64,000 nt of DNA from contig NC_088206.1 of the NCBI RefSeq assembly GCF_037126465.1, positions 32,180,790 through 32,244,789 on the forward strand, written 5' to 3'. Under the pieces are notes generated by a model. That model was not told the origin of the DNA and did no database searches. It saw only the letters and a list, made by a program, of their open reading frames with translations. Each line of letters opens with the position of its first letter. The first letter of the stretch is position 1. The stretch is from Ornithodoros turicata (taxonomy: Eukaryota; Arthropoda; Arachnida; Ixodida; Argasidae). Shown here piece after piece: positions 31,801 to 44,399 of this stretch. Position numbers and translations under genes: made by a program.

Positions 31801-33987
31801 ATAAAAAGACTACACAGCACTTCTCAGGTATTTTTGCCTAGTGAACATAACATGTATGCAGTATGCACACAGTATTTGTGCAGTGGACCCACTAAAAATG
31901 TAATGCATGTGGCATTGCCCACAGTAATCCACCAAGTTTAACACATTGTGTGAATCCAGGAATTTTAGCTTACATGCCAATCCAGTACCACTATCCTGTG
32001 TGAAGTTGTGACAAATAAATAGTTCCCATTTTTCTTAGCTCTCAGAACACAGACAGTGAATTAATAGGAGTAGACAATGTGAACGAGAATTCTTGGCTAT
32101 TCTTAAATCAAACATTCACAGATAGTAAAGGCACCTTCCTCAATGGACGTTGATGACAGCGAAAATTCTAAAACACTATCAGAGACGACATCAGCTTCTG
32201 CGTGTCAGAAAGGATTGTATGTGCAACAAAAATCCAGCTAACAGTAACAAAAATGTGCAAAAGACAAATTAACTGAACTAATGTAATGTACCTTCTATAT
32301 CAGACAGTGAAGCTTGTAACACCCCATCCACAGGAACCAGTGTCCGGACAGCAAAAGTGATTGAACTGGGAAATAGCAGCTAAACAGAATGGTGACCTTT
32401 GTTTTCCACCCTGAAAGCACAGGATGTAACGTTGAGGGCAGATTTAAGAGTGGAGTCAAGATGTCTGCATGAGAGCGCCCATGAGAAGTGCAACATAGGT
32501 GAATACTCAAATTATAACATCATATTGTCATACCTGTTCGTGGCAGCTAGACTGCAACTAACGTGTCAGCAATTTCTTCATGCACCAGCTGCAAGCCACA
32601 TGGTACTTCATTTCCGGCTTCAGCGTGCACCTGTGGTTATTCACAAGTTGGATTATCAATACTGTTTTGTTGTTAATTGTGGCTATATCAGAGTAAGCGC
32701 AGTAGGACAGCTGCACAATCGATTCATGAAGCTTGCTATTTTTATATCTGAACTACGGCTTACCTTTTTGCTCTCGTTTTTTGCCTTGATCCTCCGTGGC
32801 ACGTTCAAAATTTGTGAGTCAGGCATCTCAGATTTTCGTCAGACGATTTCGTACCGAGATTCCAAATACTTAGCAAGCACCGCTGTCGCTGTCAGCCAAG
32901 AGCTTCGCACTGCTTGGTCTTTTGGCAACTTATAGTAGGTAACATTTGAATGCTCCGATGCATTGTTCTAAAAGCGTAGCACCGTCGCAACTTCGTCGTG
33001 GCATACCACGTATCATATCGCTCCAGCCCATAAAAGGCAAGGTCAGCACAAGGAAGTGTACTTTCCAAACGACGCCGTGCCAGAAAATATTCACATCCTT
33101 TGTTTCCGGCTTAGCAATAACATAACAGCTGTTCGCTTATGTACGACGCACAGACGACGAAACGAAAGAAGCCAAGCGGCCAAGCCAAGAGTCCATGCCA
33201 AGCCGAAGACAGATAAACCGAGACGTCGGTGCGCCCGTGCACAGGGTTTGCCGACGGTCTGACGGGCGGGCGTGGGAACTAAAAAAATGTTTTCTAAAAA
33301 ACTACAAACAGTTGGACCAAGATATTTCGCACACATATTCAGTGTTCGCGAATGAACACAGAGCGCGAGTATCGCTTAGTTCTGCGGCAGTTCAAAATCG
33401 GCATATCTGACCTTTAAGCGAGCAAGGAAAGTCACTTCTACCTCGGACAGCATAATACGATAAAGTCTGAGTTTTTGCAAAGAAAACTAAGCTTGAGCAT
33501 GCTGCGTGCGTGACAGACACATACTAACGAACAACAAACAAACAAACACTCCTATTAACTTCTACTGATAGAATTTGAGCTAACCACAGGATAAGGACAA
33601 GGCGCACCGCTTCAGGAAGGCATATCAAATGAGGCGCAACAGGACCGGCGTCGAGAGGTCATAAAATAGCCCGCCCAAAACAAAGACATCACCAGTTCGC
33701 GAGCCAATTCAATTAAAAACGCTCGCCGTATCCTACAGATTGCAATGCAAACGCGATTACTCCTATTTTTTTAAACTAATATTTCACACAATAGTGCCTA
33801 AATTTATCGGTCGTGTCACACGAAAAGGCAAACACAAAGAACTTACTTGTCAAGCGTGGTGGATCCCAGCTTCACAAACGAGCACGCACGCTCTCACATT
33901 TTTTGTAGCCACGAGTGCAAACCCAAAGTTAATTCGCAACCACATAAATCCATATTATTCCTCAGGTCAATAGTAGTAATCATTCAA

Positions 33988-34157
33988 CCCAAGTTTTACA
34001 CAGAAAATCCACGGCAAGTATTGCACTTTTTACTTTAAATTATTTTAAAATTACTTTAAATTTTTTAAAACATTTAAATTTTTAAAATTTTTAAATTGTG
34101 GAAACCTGACTCAGTGCAATACTTGTCGTGGATTTTCAATGTAAAACTCAGGTTGTA
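33988..34157. mobile_element. Hairpin MITE-like element with AT-rich loop
   Basis: Arms of about 42 bases, beginning ACCCAAGTTTTACACAG and ending CAAGTATTGCACT, enclose about 75 bases of almost pure A/T built from TTTAAA. A copy of the same hairpin lies at 49317-49492 in the right arm. Confidence 0.7.
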
Positions 34158-35379
34158 GGAAATAACAAACTAGATAGAAAGGAAGCAGACAGTGGGAAAT
34201 AATTTATTTGAAAATCAACGACGCCATCTTGAAGAAATCACGCCAGTGCGGGCGACTGGAGCACGACGGTTGCAGAGGCAGGTGGCAAGCTAGTTCCAAG
34301 GCATCACACCAGATGGCGCCAGCATCGTAGCTCTATACAAGAAAGACAGAGAACAACACACGACACATAAAAATGGTGCAGTTTAGCGACACGTAAAAAT
34401 GGCAACACTGCTCGACAAGTCTAAGCATGCCAGAGCGCAGGGAAAAGGCCTAACCGCTACTGCTAAACAGCACGGAGAAAACACTACACATCGGGGGAAA
34501 AGGCTTAAGGCAATCGACTAGGCCTAAGCACAGCGTCACAACACTACGCAGCTAACACAAGGCGGGAACCACTAGCCACACGTCGGTAAAGTGCGTCAAC
34601 AGGCTTGGACACCGCTAAACATTCGCGTACGGCAAGAAAAGGCTTAACACGAGCACGGTAAAACAACATCGGTAACTCACTCGGTAACTCATCGGTAACA
34701 ACATCGCGCAAACATCGGTAAATCACTCACCTTTTTCCCCGCTGCGACGGAGCGTCCACTCTCGTCGACAGCCAGGGATCAAGTGACGACGGAGCGACCG
34801 ACCGCACGTCTTCTCCCCACGAGAGCCAGAGCTGGACTGACGTAAGCGCCACTCTATGGGTGCTACGCATGCGCGCGCGCTCCTAGTGCCCTCTGTGCGC
34901 TCCTACCGCCACCTGCGGCGACCTGCGAGAGGCTAAGAGAGAAGAGCATTCCTGCGCCCTCTTCTTGCGTTGCTCATTGGTCGTGACGTCATCCCATTGT
35001 CCCAAGTCTACCCTGCTTTTTTTCACACAGTCGACACAACTGGACAAGGTCAATCTGCAATGAAGCCATGGCATGACGTCATCATGCACCTGCGTGGCTC
35101 AAGGACGCGTGCACTCTAGACAGGGGACTTATTATTTATTGAATCACTATCCCAAGATTATTTCCTTTATTCTTCTATAAGGATTGAATAGGAAACTATT
35201 GCAGAACAGCACCATGCATGAAAGCTGATCGTAGGAATTCCAAAGTCTCACTAAATGAGACTTGCCAAAGAACAAAATATCCTGACACGTAACTCCATCT
35301 ATGGCTAATAAGAGGACTAGGCACTCAACAAATCAACACAGAGTACGGGCAACAAGGAGTGCAGAACAATGCGTCTACT

Positions 35380-35540
35380 CTATCTGACAGCCAGGCACGG
35401 AACTGAGTCGTAATGCTTTTTCTCCTCTATAAAGTCATGCATCTGTCCCTCTTGAGGTTGATTTCTGAACTAATTTAAGCGCGAAATTATTAAGAATAGC
35501 ACTATTCCCATTCAGGGCAGCACTATCGACATCGTCAAGA
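35380..35540 (-). repeat. Recurrent, possibly coding segment (copy 1 in the palindrome)
   Basis: On the minus strand it translates to pieces like LNGNSAILNNFAI.LVQKSTARGT and is preceded by CTATAAAG in the opposite sense. The same peptide-like pattern recurs at 36290-36480 (-), 41136-41342 (+), 43250-43340 (+) and 20500-20600 (-). No family is recognised. Confidence 0.35.
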
Positions 35541-36276
35541 CAAGAATGTTCCTTGTCAAGAAAGAAAAAATACAAAGCGTCAACAAAGGAAAGCATGCAT
35601 ATCGGGGCATGTCAGGGCACGTCAGGACAAATCGCACGACGGTTGGGCAACAGAGGAAAACAAACACTTGAACAGAGTGAAAAGACACTCACTGTCATCG
35701 GACACGTACACTACATTCCCTCATTGTAAATCCGCTCGTCACAAAATCCACCTGCATCGTCGAACACCATTCACAAATGACGAACCACACATCCACACCC
35801 CATCAGAGGCAGACAGAACACCACCTAAGCTACGCTCTTTCACTGATGATCAACGCAATTGCTAGGATCAGAATTAATGTGTCTACACCCACCAGTGTCC
35901 AAGAGAGAAGTGAATCCTTGCGCCCCCTGCAGGCCATTCTCATTGGTCGTGACGTCATCCTATTGTCTCAGGGCTACACTGTTTTCTTCCACTAATGATC
36001 CTCTAGACAAGGTCAACCTGAAACAATAGTATCGCGGTATGACGTCATCATGCAGGTGCGTGGCTCAAGGACGCTTACGCTCTAGACAGGCGACCTGTTA
36101 CTTATTGAATCACTATCCCAAGATCATTTCCTTTATTCTACTATAATGATTGCATAGGGAACTATTGCAGAGGAGCACCATACATGAGAGGAGATTGTAG
36201 GAATCGAGCATTTCCTTCCCAAAGTCTTACTAAATTAGACTTTCAAAAGAACAAAATATCCTAACACCTTCAATGC

Positions 36277-36537
36277 CTACATACAACGAGCTAATCGAGA
36301 CATGTCCATCCCTTCCGACAGCCTGGCAGATAACTCAATAATGTCGCTTTGTTCCTCGACTGGATAAAGCCATGCACCTGTCCCCCTTGCGGTTACTCTC
36401 TGAACTAAATCAATCACAAAATTATTAAAAATATCACTACTCCCATTCAAGGCAGCACTATCGTCAAGAATGTTCCTCGTCAAAAAGAAAAAAAAACTAC
36501 ATGTAGAAGGAAAACATGACAGAACAGGCCAGGGCAT
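36277..36537 (-). repeat. Recurrent, possibly coding segment (copy 2)
   Basis: An open 86-codon frame with LTRNILDDSAALNGSS, VQRVTARGTGAWLYPVEEQ and LSARLSEGMDMSRLARCM. The mirror copy at 41136-41342 keeps the frame with about five amino-acid changes in the overlap. I cannot say whether it is translated. Confidence 0.35.
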
Positions 36538-38148
36538 GTCAGCGCATGTTTGTCAGACAACAAGGGGGAAAAAAGCAAAGAGAAACACTTGAACAAAGCA
36601 AAAAACCAACATCAAAATATTTCTAAGCACACGCACTCCTCTTATTCAAAAACAGTGCTCATCATAAATCCGTCCAGGACAATACATACCATTTTTCTAT
36701 TGCTACACTTTTTTCCAGTAACGGTCAATGCATTGCTACAGACTGCGTGACGTCATCACATCCTGCCTGAAGAAGACAGCGGCAAAGACAAAGACTCCTA
36801 TTATTTATTGTAACGCAAGATTATTTCCTTTGTCCTACTCTTAATGATATTCATTCTTATTCAACAAAAAAGCAAACCAGTAAACTACCACAGCTCTTTT
36901 AAAATAATAAGTGAGTCCACTCAACATCATCACCAGGCTTATGTAATACACGACCCTTTCTATGCTCGTATACTCATTGTCTGAGGCTACACTTGCGAAC
37001 AAAAAGGCGCGAAAGCCGGGGGGGGGGGCAAAGTTCCATTCGCGCTCGACGGAGGACTAGACAGAACGCCTTTACGGGAACATGATGGCATTCGCATGAT
37101 TATTGCATTGCAGTTTAGAAAAACTACTACAAAACTATAATTTTAGGAGCCTATTAAAATTCTACTTTCTATGGAAACTATAATTGCCCTATTAATTGGA
37201 TCGCTATTAAAGAAGCGCTCCAATTTTTTTCTCTTCCCATTTCAGCCTTGTCATGCAGTGAAGCAGACTCACATCCAAAATAATTAATTTACACTGAGGG
37301 TGCCGTGCTTCAGGAATTCCTATCCTGCGCCCAGATGCAAGCATTTCTTCACGGATACCTTTAACAGCTGACTTCCTCAATATACCGAGCTCCTAACAAC
37401 ATCTAACAAACAATCAGAGAAACCCTCTTCTTAGCTGTATTATGCGACTTTCTTCTGCGTAAAATCGGTGATTTGAGGAAGAGAGCAGCGAAAAATTGCG
37501 CGCACTTGTGCTTGACTTAAAAAACCTGAAGCATATGCTAATAAACTAAGAAAAAGACACTCACGTCTCGTATCTGATAGTGCCACATACACAGACGCAT
37601 TGCCCTTGCGTAAAGAAAGCACAGGACAGGGATACACAAATTTCCTTAGGTGAGCAGGGAAAAGGCTTAAGACCTCAGGTCACCACACATCGCCACGCGG
37701 CTAGCACAACATGGCACCAACGAGATACTAGCAGCGGGAAGAACTGCAATACTGCTAAACAAGTCCAGACATGCCATGATGACGTCACAAATCAGGAAAA
37801 AAGCACACGCATGCACGCACAGAGGACAACGCATTAAACACACGGAGCGCTCAGGAATAATCGTAGCGTTACCGCACATCGCTACGAAGCTGAACGTCTA
37901 ACACAAGACGACAGCAACAAGATATTAGCGAAGGGTAAAAATTGCAACACTACTGAACAAGTCCAGACATGCGACATCGCATACAAAACACTGCTCATCG
38001 GGGAAAAGGTCTAAGCCTGCGGCGGATCATCATAGAGCATACACAACTTCATTTTTCTATTTCGCGTAAACTAAACGCGGTCTGTTTGGAAAACGACGTA
38101 CAAATTTTCTTAGGGAGCAGAGAAATATAGAAATTTCCACTTCGTGCT

Positions 38149-38331
38149 CGAACAGTGCGCCTGCTCGGGGAAACGGTAACGGATCGCGCGCGTCGCGCGT
38201 CCAAACCGCTGGGCCCGCGTTGCGCTCGCAAGGAGAATCGCGCGCGTCGCGTGTCCAAACCGCGAGAACGGGCCCGCGTGTGGCTCGCTTGGGGCGCGGT
38301 TCGGGCGCACTGGAGCAGGCGCACTGTTTTA
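38149..38331. mobile_element. Short GC-rich element with 16-bp inverted ends
   Basis: Ends AACAGTGCGCCTGCTC and GAGCAGGCGCACTGTT. Inside are two direct copies of GCGCGCGTCGCG(C/T)GTCCAAACCGC. It sits exactly where left-arm homology ends. There is no matching TSD. The open frames here result from GC bias. Confidence 0.6.
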
Positions 38332-38744
38332 TCACTTAAACGGAAGCAGAGTTGACATTCTTGTACCCTGGCGATAAATCTTTTTATTCCAGCGCCAGCA
38401 GAATGTATTCAGAAAAGGCTTCGGGTGTGTAAGGTCAGCCCAAGGCGTGTTGATGGGAGCGCACTGCTCTGTTGGGTCTCTATAGTATTCTTGCAAAATA
38501 TATGGGTGCAAGAAAATAAAAGGAAAACGAAGAAGACAATTCACTCCTGTATGATGATCGCTGCGTAGAAGCACGGCACCGTTTTCTTCGTGGAGGTATA
38601 GCGAACGTGCATTCCTTTCTTTCTTTTTTGGTTCGCGTCGTTCGAGTGGCGCTATCCTATTACATCCGGAACGAGGACCTATCGCTTTGCGATCGCATAC
38701 AGGAGCGCACCATCTTTTGACGATGGTAGGATAATTATTGACCT
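38332..38744. repeat. Palindrome centre: partial foldback-element end
   Basis: 38545-38744 matches the right end of the foldback at 49494-50676 (AAGCACGGCACCG, ATTACATCCGGAACGA, GATAATTATTGACCTGAG), followed by the same flank. 38332-38544 is not recognised. Confidence 0.6.
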
Positions 38745-39655
38745 GAGAAATAATATGGATTTATCTGGTTGTGAGAATAGACTTTGTGTTTGTGAGTGTG
38801 AAAATGTGAGTGTGTGTCTGTGTGTGCGCGCGGGCGCGCGCGCTTTTCCGATCCAGGGATCCCACTTGACAAGTAAGTTCTTTGTGTATGCCTTTTCATG
38901 TGACACGAGTGATACATTTATGTACTATTGAGTGGAATAGTGGTTTAAAAAAAGAGGGTAACAGCGCTTGCATTGCTATCTGTAGGATAGACCGAGAGTG
39001 TTTTTAATGGAATTGCCACGCGAACTGGTGAAGTCTTTGTTTTGGGCAGGCTATTTTATGAGAGCCGGTCCTGTTGCGTTGCATTTGATACGCTTTCCTG
39101 AAGCAGTGTGCTTTGTTCTTGTAGTGTGGTTTATTCCTTTATCAATAGAAATGAATAGAAGTGTTTGTTTGTTTGTTAGTGTGTGTCTGTCACGTTTTAG
39201 CCTTGTTCAAGCTTCATTTTCTTTGCAAAAATTCAGACTTTATGGTATTAAGCTGTTCGAGTAGAAGTGACTTTCCCTGCTCGCTTAACATAAATTGTGT
39301 ATCCCTGTCCTGTGCTTTGTTCACGCAGGGACAATGCAAATGAGTATTTAGCATTATGCAATAATTATCTGATAGCAGAAATGGGTGTCTTTGTCACAGT
39401 TTATTAGCGTGTGCGTCGTTATTTTATTTTATTTTTTTTTCTCTTATAGCTATGCGAGCAAAAGTGCGTGTAATTTTTCGCTGCTCTTTTCTTATTTTCT
39501 CTACTTTTATGTAGAAGAAAGCCTCCTGCGTAAAAGCTGAATAGTGTTCTATCAGTGGAAGTGGGGTTGTTTGTTTCAGTTTGTAGGGTGTTCGATATCT
39601 TGACGAAGTAAGCAGTGCTTAATTTTGCAGGTTTTTGAGCAGAAATGCTGGTATC
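38745..39655 (+). repeat. Extra central copy of the arm's outer unit
   Basis: Direct counterpart of 50677-51660 and inverted counterpart of 33421-33980. Shared blocks include AATAATATGGATTTAT, CTTGACAAGTAAGTTCTTTG and GGGCAGGCTATTTTATGA. It contains GT- and GC-alternating tracts near 38805-38845. Confidence 0.8.
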
Positions 39656-41135
39656 TGAGCACGGAGTAGAAATTTCTATATTTCTCTGCTCCCTAAGAAA
39701 ATTTGTACGTCGTTTTCCAAGCAGACCACGTTTAGTTTACGCGAAATAGAAAAATGAAGTTGTGTATGCTCTATGATGATCCGCCGCAGGCTTAGACCTT
39801 TTCGCCGATGAGCAGTGTTTTGTATGCGATGTCGCATGTCTGGACTTGTTTAGCAGTGTTGCAGTTCTTCCCGCTGCTAGTATCTCGTTGGTGCCATGTT
39901 GTGCTAGCCGCGTGGCGATGTGTGGTGACCTGAGGTCTTAAGCCTTTTCCCTGCTCACCTAAGGAAATTTGTGTATCCCTGTCCTGTGCTTTCTTTACGC
40001 AAGGGCAATGCGTCTGTGTATGTGGCACTATCAGATACCAGACATGAGTGTCTTTTTCTTAGTTTATTAGCATATGCTTCAGGTTTTTTAAGTCAAGCAC
40101 AAGTGCGCGCAATTTTTCGCTGCTCTCTTCCTCAAATCACCGATTTTACGCAGAAGAAAGTCGCATGATACAGCTGAGAAGAGGGTTTCTCTGATTGTTT
40201 GTTAGATGTTGTTAGGAGCTCGGTATGTTGAGGAAGTCAGCTGTTAAAGGTATCCGTGAAGAAATGCTTGCATCTGAGCACAGGATAGGAATTCCTGAAG
40301 CACGGCACCCTCAGTGTAAATTAATTATTTTGGATGTGAGTCTGCTTCACTGCATGACAAGGCTGAAATGGGAAGAGAGAAAAAATTGGAGCGCTTCTTT
40401 AATAGCGATCCAATTAATAGGGTAATTATAGTTTCCATAGAAAATAGAATTTTAATAGGCTCCTAAAATTATAGTTTTGTAGTAGTTTTTCTAAATTGCA
40501 ATGCAATAATCATGGGAATGCCATCATGTTCCCGTAAAGGCGTTCTGTCTAGTCCTCCGTCGAGCGCGAATGGAACTTTGCCCCCCCCCCCCCCCCGGCT
40601 TTCGCGCCTTTTTGTTCGCAGGTGTAGCCTCAGACAATGAGTATACGAGCATAGAAAGGTCGTGTACTACATAAGCCTGGTGAGGATGTTGAGTGGACTC
40701 ACTTATTATTTTAAAAGAGCAGTGGTAGTTTACTGGTGTGCTTTTTTGTTGAATTTTAATGTAAGAATGAATATCATTAAGAGGAGGACAAAGGAAATAA
40801 CCTTGCGATTCAATAAATAATAGGAGTCTTTGTCTTTGCCGCTGTCTTCTTCAGGCAGGATGTGATGACGTCACGCAGTCTGTAGCAATGCATTGACCGT
40901 TACTGGAAAAAAGTGTAGCAATAGAAAAATGGTATGTATTGTCCTGGACGGATTTATGATGAGCACTGTTTTTGAATAAGAGGAGTGCGTGTGCTTAGAA
41001 ATAGTTTGATGTTGGTTTTTTGCTTTGTTCAAGTGTTTCTCTTTGCTTTTTCCCCCTTATTGTCTGACAAACATGCGCTGACATGCCCTGGCCTGTTCTG
41101 TCATGTTTTCCTTCTACATGTAGTTTTTTTTCTTT

Positions 41136-41342
41136 TTGACGAGGAATATTCTTGACGATAGTGCTGCCTTGAATGGGAGTAGTGCTATTCTTAATAATTC
41201 TGTGATTCATTTACTTCAGAGAGTAACCGCAAGGGGGACAGGTGCATGGCTTTATCCAGTCGAGGAACAAAGCGACATTATTCAGTTATCTGCCAGGCTC
41301 TCGGAAGGGATGGACATGTCTCGATTAGCTCGTTGTATGTAG
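41136..41342 (+). repeat. Recurrent, possibly coding segment (copy 3)
   Basis: Mirror of 36277-36537 with AALNGSSAILNNSVIHLLQ, ARGTGAWLYPVEEQ and LSARLSEGMDMSRLARCM. The frame is preserved and most substitutions lie at its N-terminal half. Confidence 0.35.
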
Positions 41343-41711
41343 GCATTGAAGGTGTTAGGATATTTTGTTCTTTTGAAAGTCTAATTTAGTAAGACTTTGG
41401 GAAGGAAATGCTTAATTCCTACAATCTCCTCTCATGTATGGTTCTCTTCTGCAATAGTTCCCTATGCAATCATTATAGTTGAATAAAGGAAATAATCTTG
41501 GGATAGTGATTCAATAAGTAACAGGTCGCCTGTCTAGAGCGTAAGCGTCCTTGAGCCACGCACCTGCATGATGACGTCATACCGCGATACTATTGTTTCA
41601 GGTTGACCTTGTCTAGAGGATCATTAGTGAAAAAAACAGTGTAGCCCTGAGACAATAGGATGACGTCACGACCAATGAGAATGGCCTGCAGGGGGCGCAA
41701 GGATTCACTTC

Positions 41712-42861
41712 TGTAGAGGACGATGGTTTTCCTCTACATGAGCCCCGACCGGCGATGATGGTATGCCACGGAGAGGCGATGACGGTGGCCTATCTCCATG
41801 GCCGCGCCGGTGGAACTGAGGCAGGTGCTTCAGGCGCGTGGCCATCTTCGTCATTGTCCACGGCCCGCTACAGTGCTCCCCTCCCCATACGCGGAGCGGC
41901 GAGAAAGAAGAAGAATGGTTAACTGCGTCTACACCGGAGGGAGAGAGCGAGAGCGGCCGTGGATGACGTGCACTACCTGACGAATTCGTGGTACAGCAGA
42001 ATACCCGTTGCGTGAAGCTCTCGATGAGCGAGGCAGATGAAGGGCGAATCGTTGGGCGTCAGAGTCGTGGCCTGGGGCGCCGCAACCGGCACGGGAGCGT
42101 GAGCTCATAGGGTCCCAGGAAGTGATGCTGCGTACCCGTGAGGACTGCCGTGAAAACTGCCGAGACGCCGGCTAATGCGGGCCGTGGCGTCGGCGGCCGC
42201 GACTGCCGAAACCGGCAGGCGACCACTTTGCTCTGTTGTCGCGGCCGGCTACGAATGAGCGTCGAAAGGCGGAAAGGAAGTGGCCGGTAGTGAGTGTGCC
42301 GGGGTCCGTGCACAGCGCAGGGCGGTCCCCGGGATCCGTCAAGCGATGGTCGGTTAGAGGATCGTATGACCAGTGACCGGTTGGAGCGTTGCATGGGCGT
42401 CCGAATCGGTGCCGTGGAGGGGGGCGGTACGTGAGCGTCGGCGCCTCAGTTGACAGGAGAAGGGCAGTCGTGATGCTGTCGTCGTGAGCCGGACGGTGAA
42501 ATGCTGCACAGCTGCAGAGATGGGCGGGGCCGTGCTGGACGGTGAGGCCGCAGGTGGAAAGGCGCCGGGTACGTTAACGGCGTGGTTTGCTGGCGGTGGG
42601 TCCATGTATAGAGCGCTGTGGTAGTGCTCATCGAAGGCGTCGTCAGGAATTTGGGATAGTAAAGAGCCGAATTGCTCCGAACATGGTGTTCGTTGTTCGG
42701 GTCACCAAATGTAGAGGATGATGGTCTTCCTCTACATGAGCCCCGACCGGCGATGATGGTATGCCACGGAGAGGCGATGACGGTGGCCTATCTCCATGGC
42801 CGCGCCGGTGGAACTGAGGCAGGTGCTTGGCCATCTTCGTCATTGTCCACGGCCCGCTACA
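41712..42861 (-). mobile_element. Miniature LTR retroelement (TRIM-like, 1.15 kb)
   Basis: Two direct terminal repeats, 41712-41872 and 42710-42861, begin TGTAGAGGA and end GCCCGCTACA (TG...CA); one lacks 9 bp. A 4-bp duplication CTTC flanks the element (41708-41711, 42862-42865), and the left arm of the palindrome shows the empty site near 35900. On the minus strand, just inside the right LTR, TGGTGACCCGAAC resembles a primer-binding site, which sets the orientation. The 837-bp interior has no gag or pol, so it must depend on an autonomous relative. Confidence 0.88.
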
Positions 42862-44399
42862 CTTCTCTCTTGGACACTGGCGGGTGTAGACACATTAATT
42901 CTGATCCTAGCAATTGCGTTGATCATCAGTGGAAGAGCGTAGCTTAGGTGGCGTTCTGTCTGCCTCTGATGGGGTGCGGATGTGTGGTTCGTCACTGGTG
43001 AATGGTGTTCGACGATGCAGGTGGATTTTGTGACGAGCGGATTTACAATGAGGGAATGTAGTGTACGTGTCCGATGACAGTGAGTGTCTTTTCACTCTGT
43101 TCAAGTGTTTGTTTTCCTCTGCTGCCCAACAGTCGTGCGATTTGTCCTGACGTGTTCTGACATGCCCCGATATGCATGCTTTCCTTTGTTGACGCTTTGT
43201 ATTTTTTCTTTCTTGACAAGGAACATTCGTCTTGACGATGTCGATAGTGCCGCCCTGAATGGGAATAGTGCTATTCTTAATAATTTCGCGATTAAATTAG
43301 TTCAGAAATCAACCGCAAGAGGGACAGATGCATGACTTTATAGAGGAGAAAAAGCACTCACACGACTCAGTTCTGTGCCTGGCTGTCAGATAGAGTAGAC
43401 GCATCGTTCTGCACTCCTTGTTGCCCGTACTCTGTGTTGATTTGTTGAGTGCCTAGTCCTCTTATTAGCCATAGATGGAGTTACGTGTAAGGATATTTTG
43501 TTCTTTGGCAAGTCTCATTTAGTAAGACTTCGGAATTCCTACGATCAGCTTTCATGCATGGTGCTCTTCTGCAATAGTTTCCTATTCAATCGTTATAGAA
43601 GAATAAAGGAAATAATCTTGGGATAGTGATTCAATAAATAATAAGTCGCCTGTCTAGAGTGCACGCGTCCTTGAGCCACGCAGGTGCATGATGACGTCAT
43701 GCCATGGCTTCATTGCAGATTGACCTTGTCCAGTTGTGTCGACTGTGTGAAAAAAAAGCAGGGTAGCCTTGGGACAATGTGATGACGTCACGACCAATGA
43801 GCAACGCAAGAAGAGGGCGCAGGAATGCTCTTCTCTCTTAGCCTCTCGCAGGTGGTCGCCGCAGGTGGCGGTAGGAGCGCGCAGAGGGCGCTAGGAGCGC
43901 GCGCGCATGCGTAGCACCCGTAGAGTGGCGCTCACGTCAGTCCAGCTCTGGCTCTCGTGTGGAGAAGACTGCGCTCGGTCGCTCCGACGTCACTTGATCC
44001 CTGGCTGTCGACGAGAGCGGACGCTCCGTCGTAGCAGGGAAAAAGGTGAGTCTGATATCTGATGTTTTTTTATTTACTCATGCAAAAAATACATGAATAC
44101 TGAGTGCCTGGCAAAAAGCAGCAAAGCTGCTTGACAGAGGCCAAGGACCCCAGTGACAATGCGGCAGTTGCAATGGAGAGTTGCGGATGCACGAAACAAG
44201 GAAAGCATAGAGGAGCACTACGTACAGAGAAAAGAAAAAAAGGAAAACAAAGAAGAAATACAATGCAATAAAACAATACGATGCACACAGCACAAACTAC
44301 CTAACAGATATTCGACTAGAATGCACTATGAAAAAAGAAAAATACATTGCAAGGACAACGATGCCATAGCCAGATATAAGGATCATAACATTTGCGACA

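Larger units (their letters stand above)
21757..33413 (-). mobile_element. Kolobok-like transposon, inverted right copy with nested insertions
   Basis: Homologous to 3093-about 8725 in reverse. The outer end is intact: the terminal repeat ends at 33413 and TTAA follows at 33414-33417. The inner end stops near 21757 and lacks the terminal repeat, so this copy has lost about 400 bp. Later insertions are the hAT-like element at 21902-22809 and the LINE at 25036-30666. Relative to the left copy it also lacks the 5527-5936 MITE. Small frames at 32295-32510 and 4079-4294 (VHSHADILTPLLNLPS / GRSHADILTPLLNLPS, GHWFLWMGCYKL) are shared by the two copies, but I recognise no domain. Confidence 0.8.
33421..38148 (-). 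repeat. Left arm of the giant palindrome
   Basis: Reverse complement of the pieces 39655-44052, 48785-49494 and 50676-51240 once their insertions are removed. It is built from related 0.7-1 kb units. The block with TGACGTCATCATGC, GTGGCTCAAGGACGC, TTATTGAATCACTATCCCAA and GGAACTATTGCAGA-like sequence occurs at about 35060 and 36035, and a partial one at 36745. It contains AATAAA-rich stretches and no convincing gene. It starts immediately after the TTAA that ends the Kolobok-like copy. Confidence 0.85.

Noticed and set aside
32399..32935. Plus-strand frame of 178 codons
   Set aside because: Antisense to the second Kolobok-like copy. The counterpart in the left copy is not conserved as a frame.
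38049..38355. Four overlapping Arg/Ala-rich frames on both strands
   Set aside because: They are an effect of the GC-rich mini-element.
42059..42631. Pro/Arg-rich minus-strand frames in the miniature LTR element
   Set aside because: No gag or pol similarity, and several frames are open at once because of GC bias.
35000..43800. CRISPR-like array suggested by repeated blocks
   Set aside because: The repeats are hundreds of bases long, diverged and inverted. There are no short identical repeats with unique spacers, and the context is eukaryotic.
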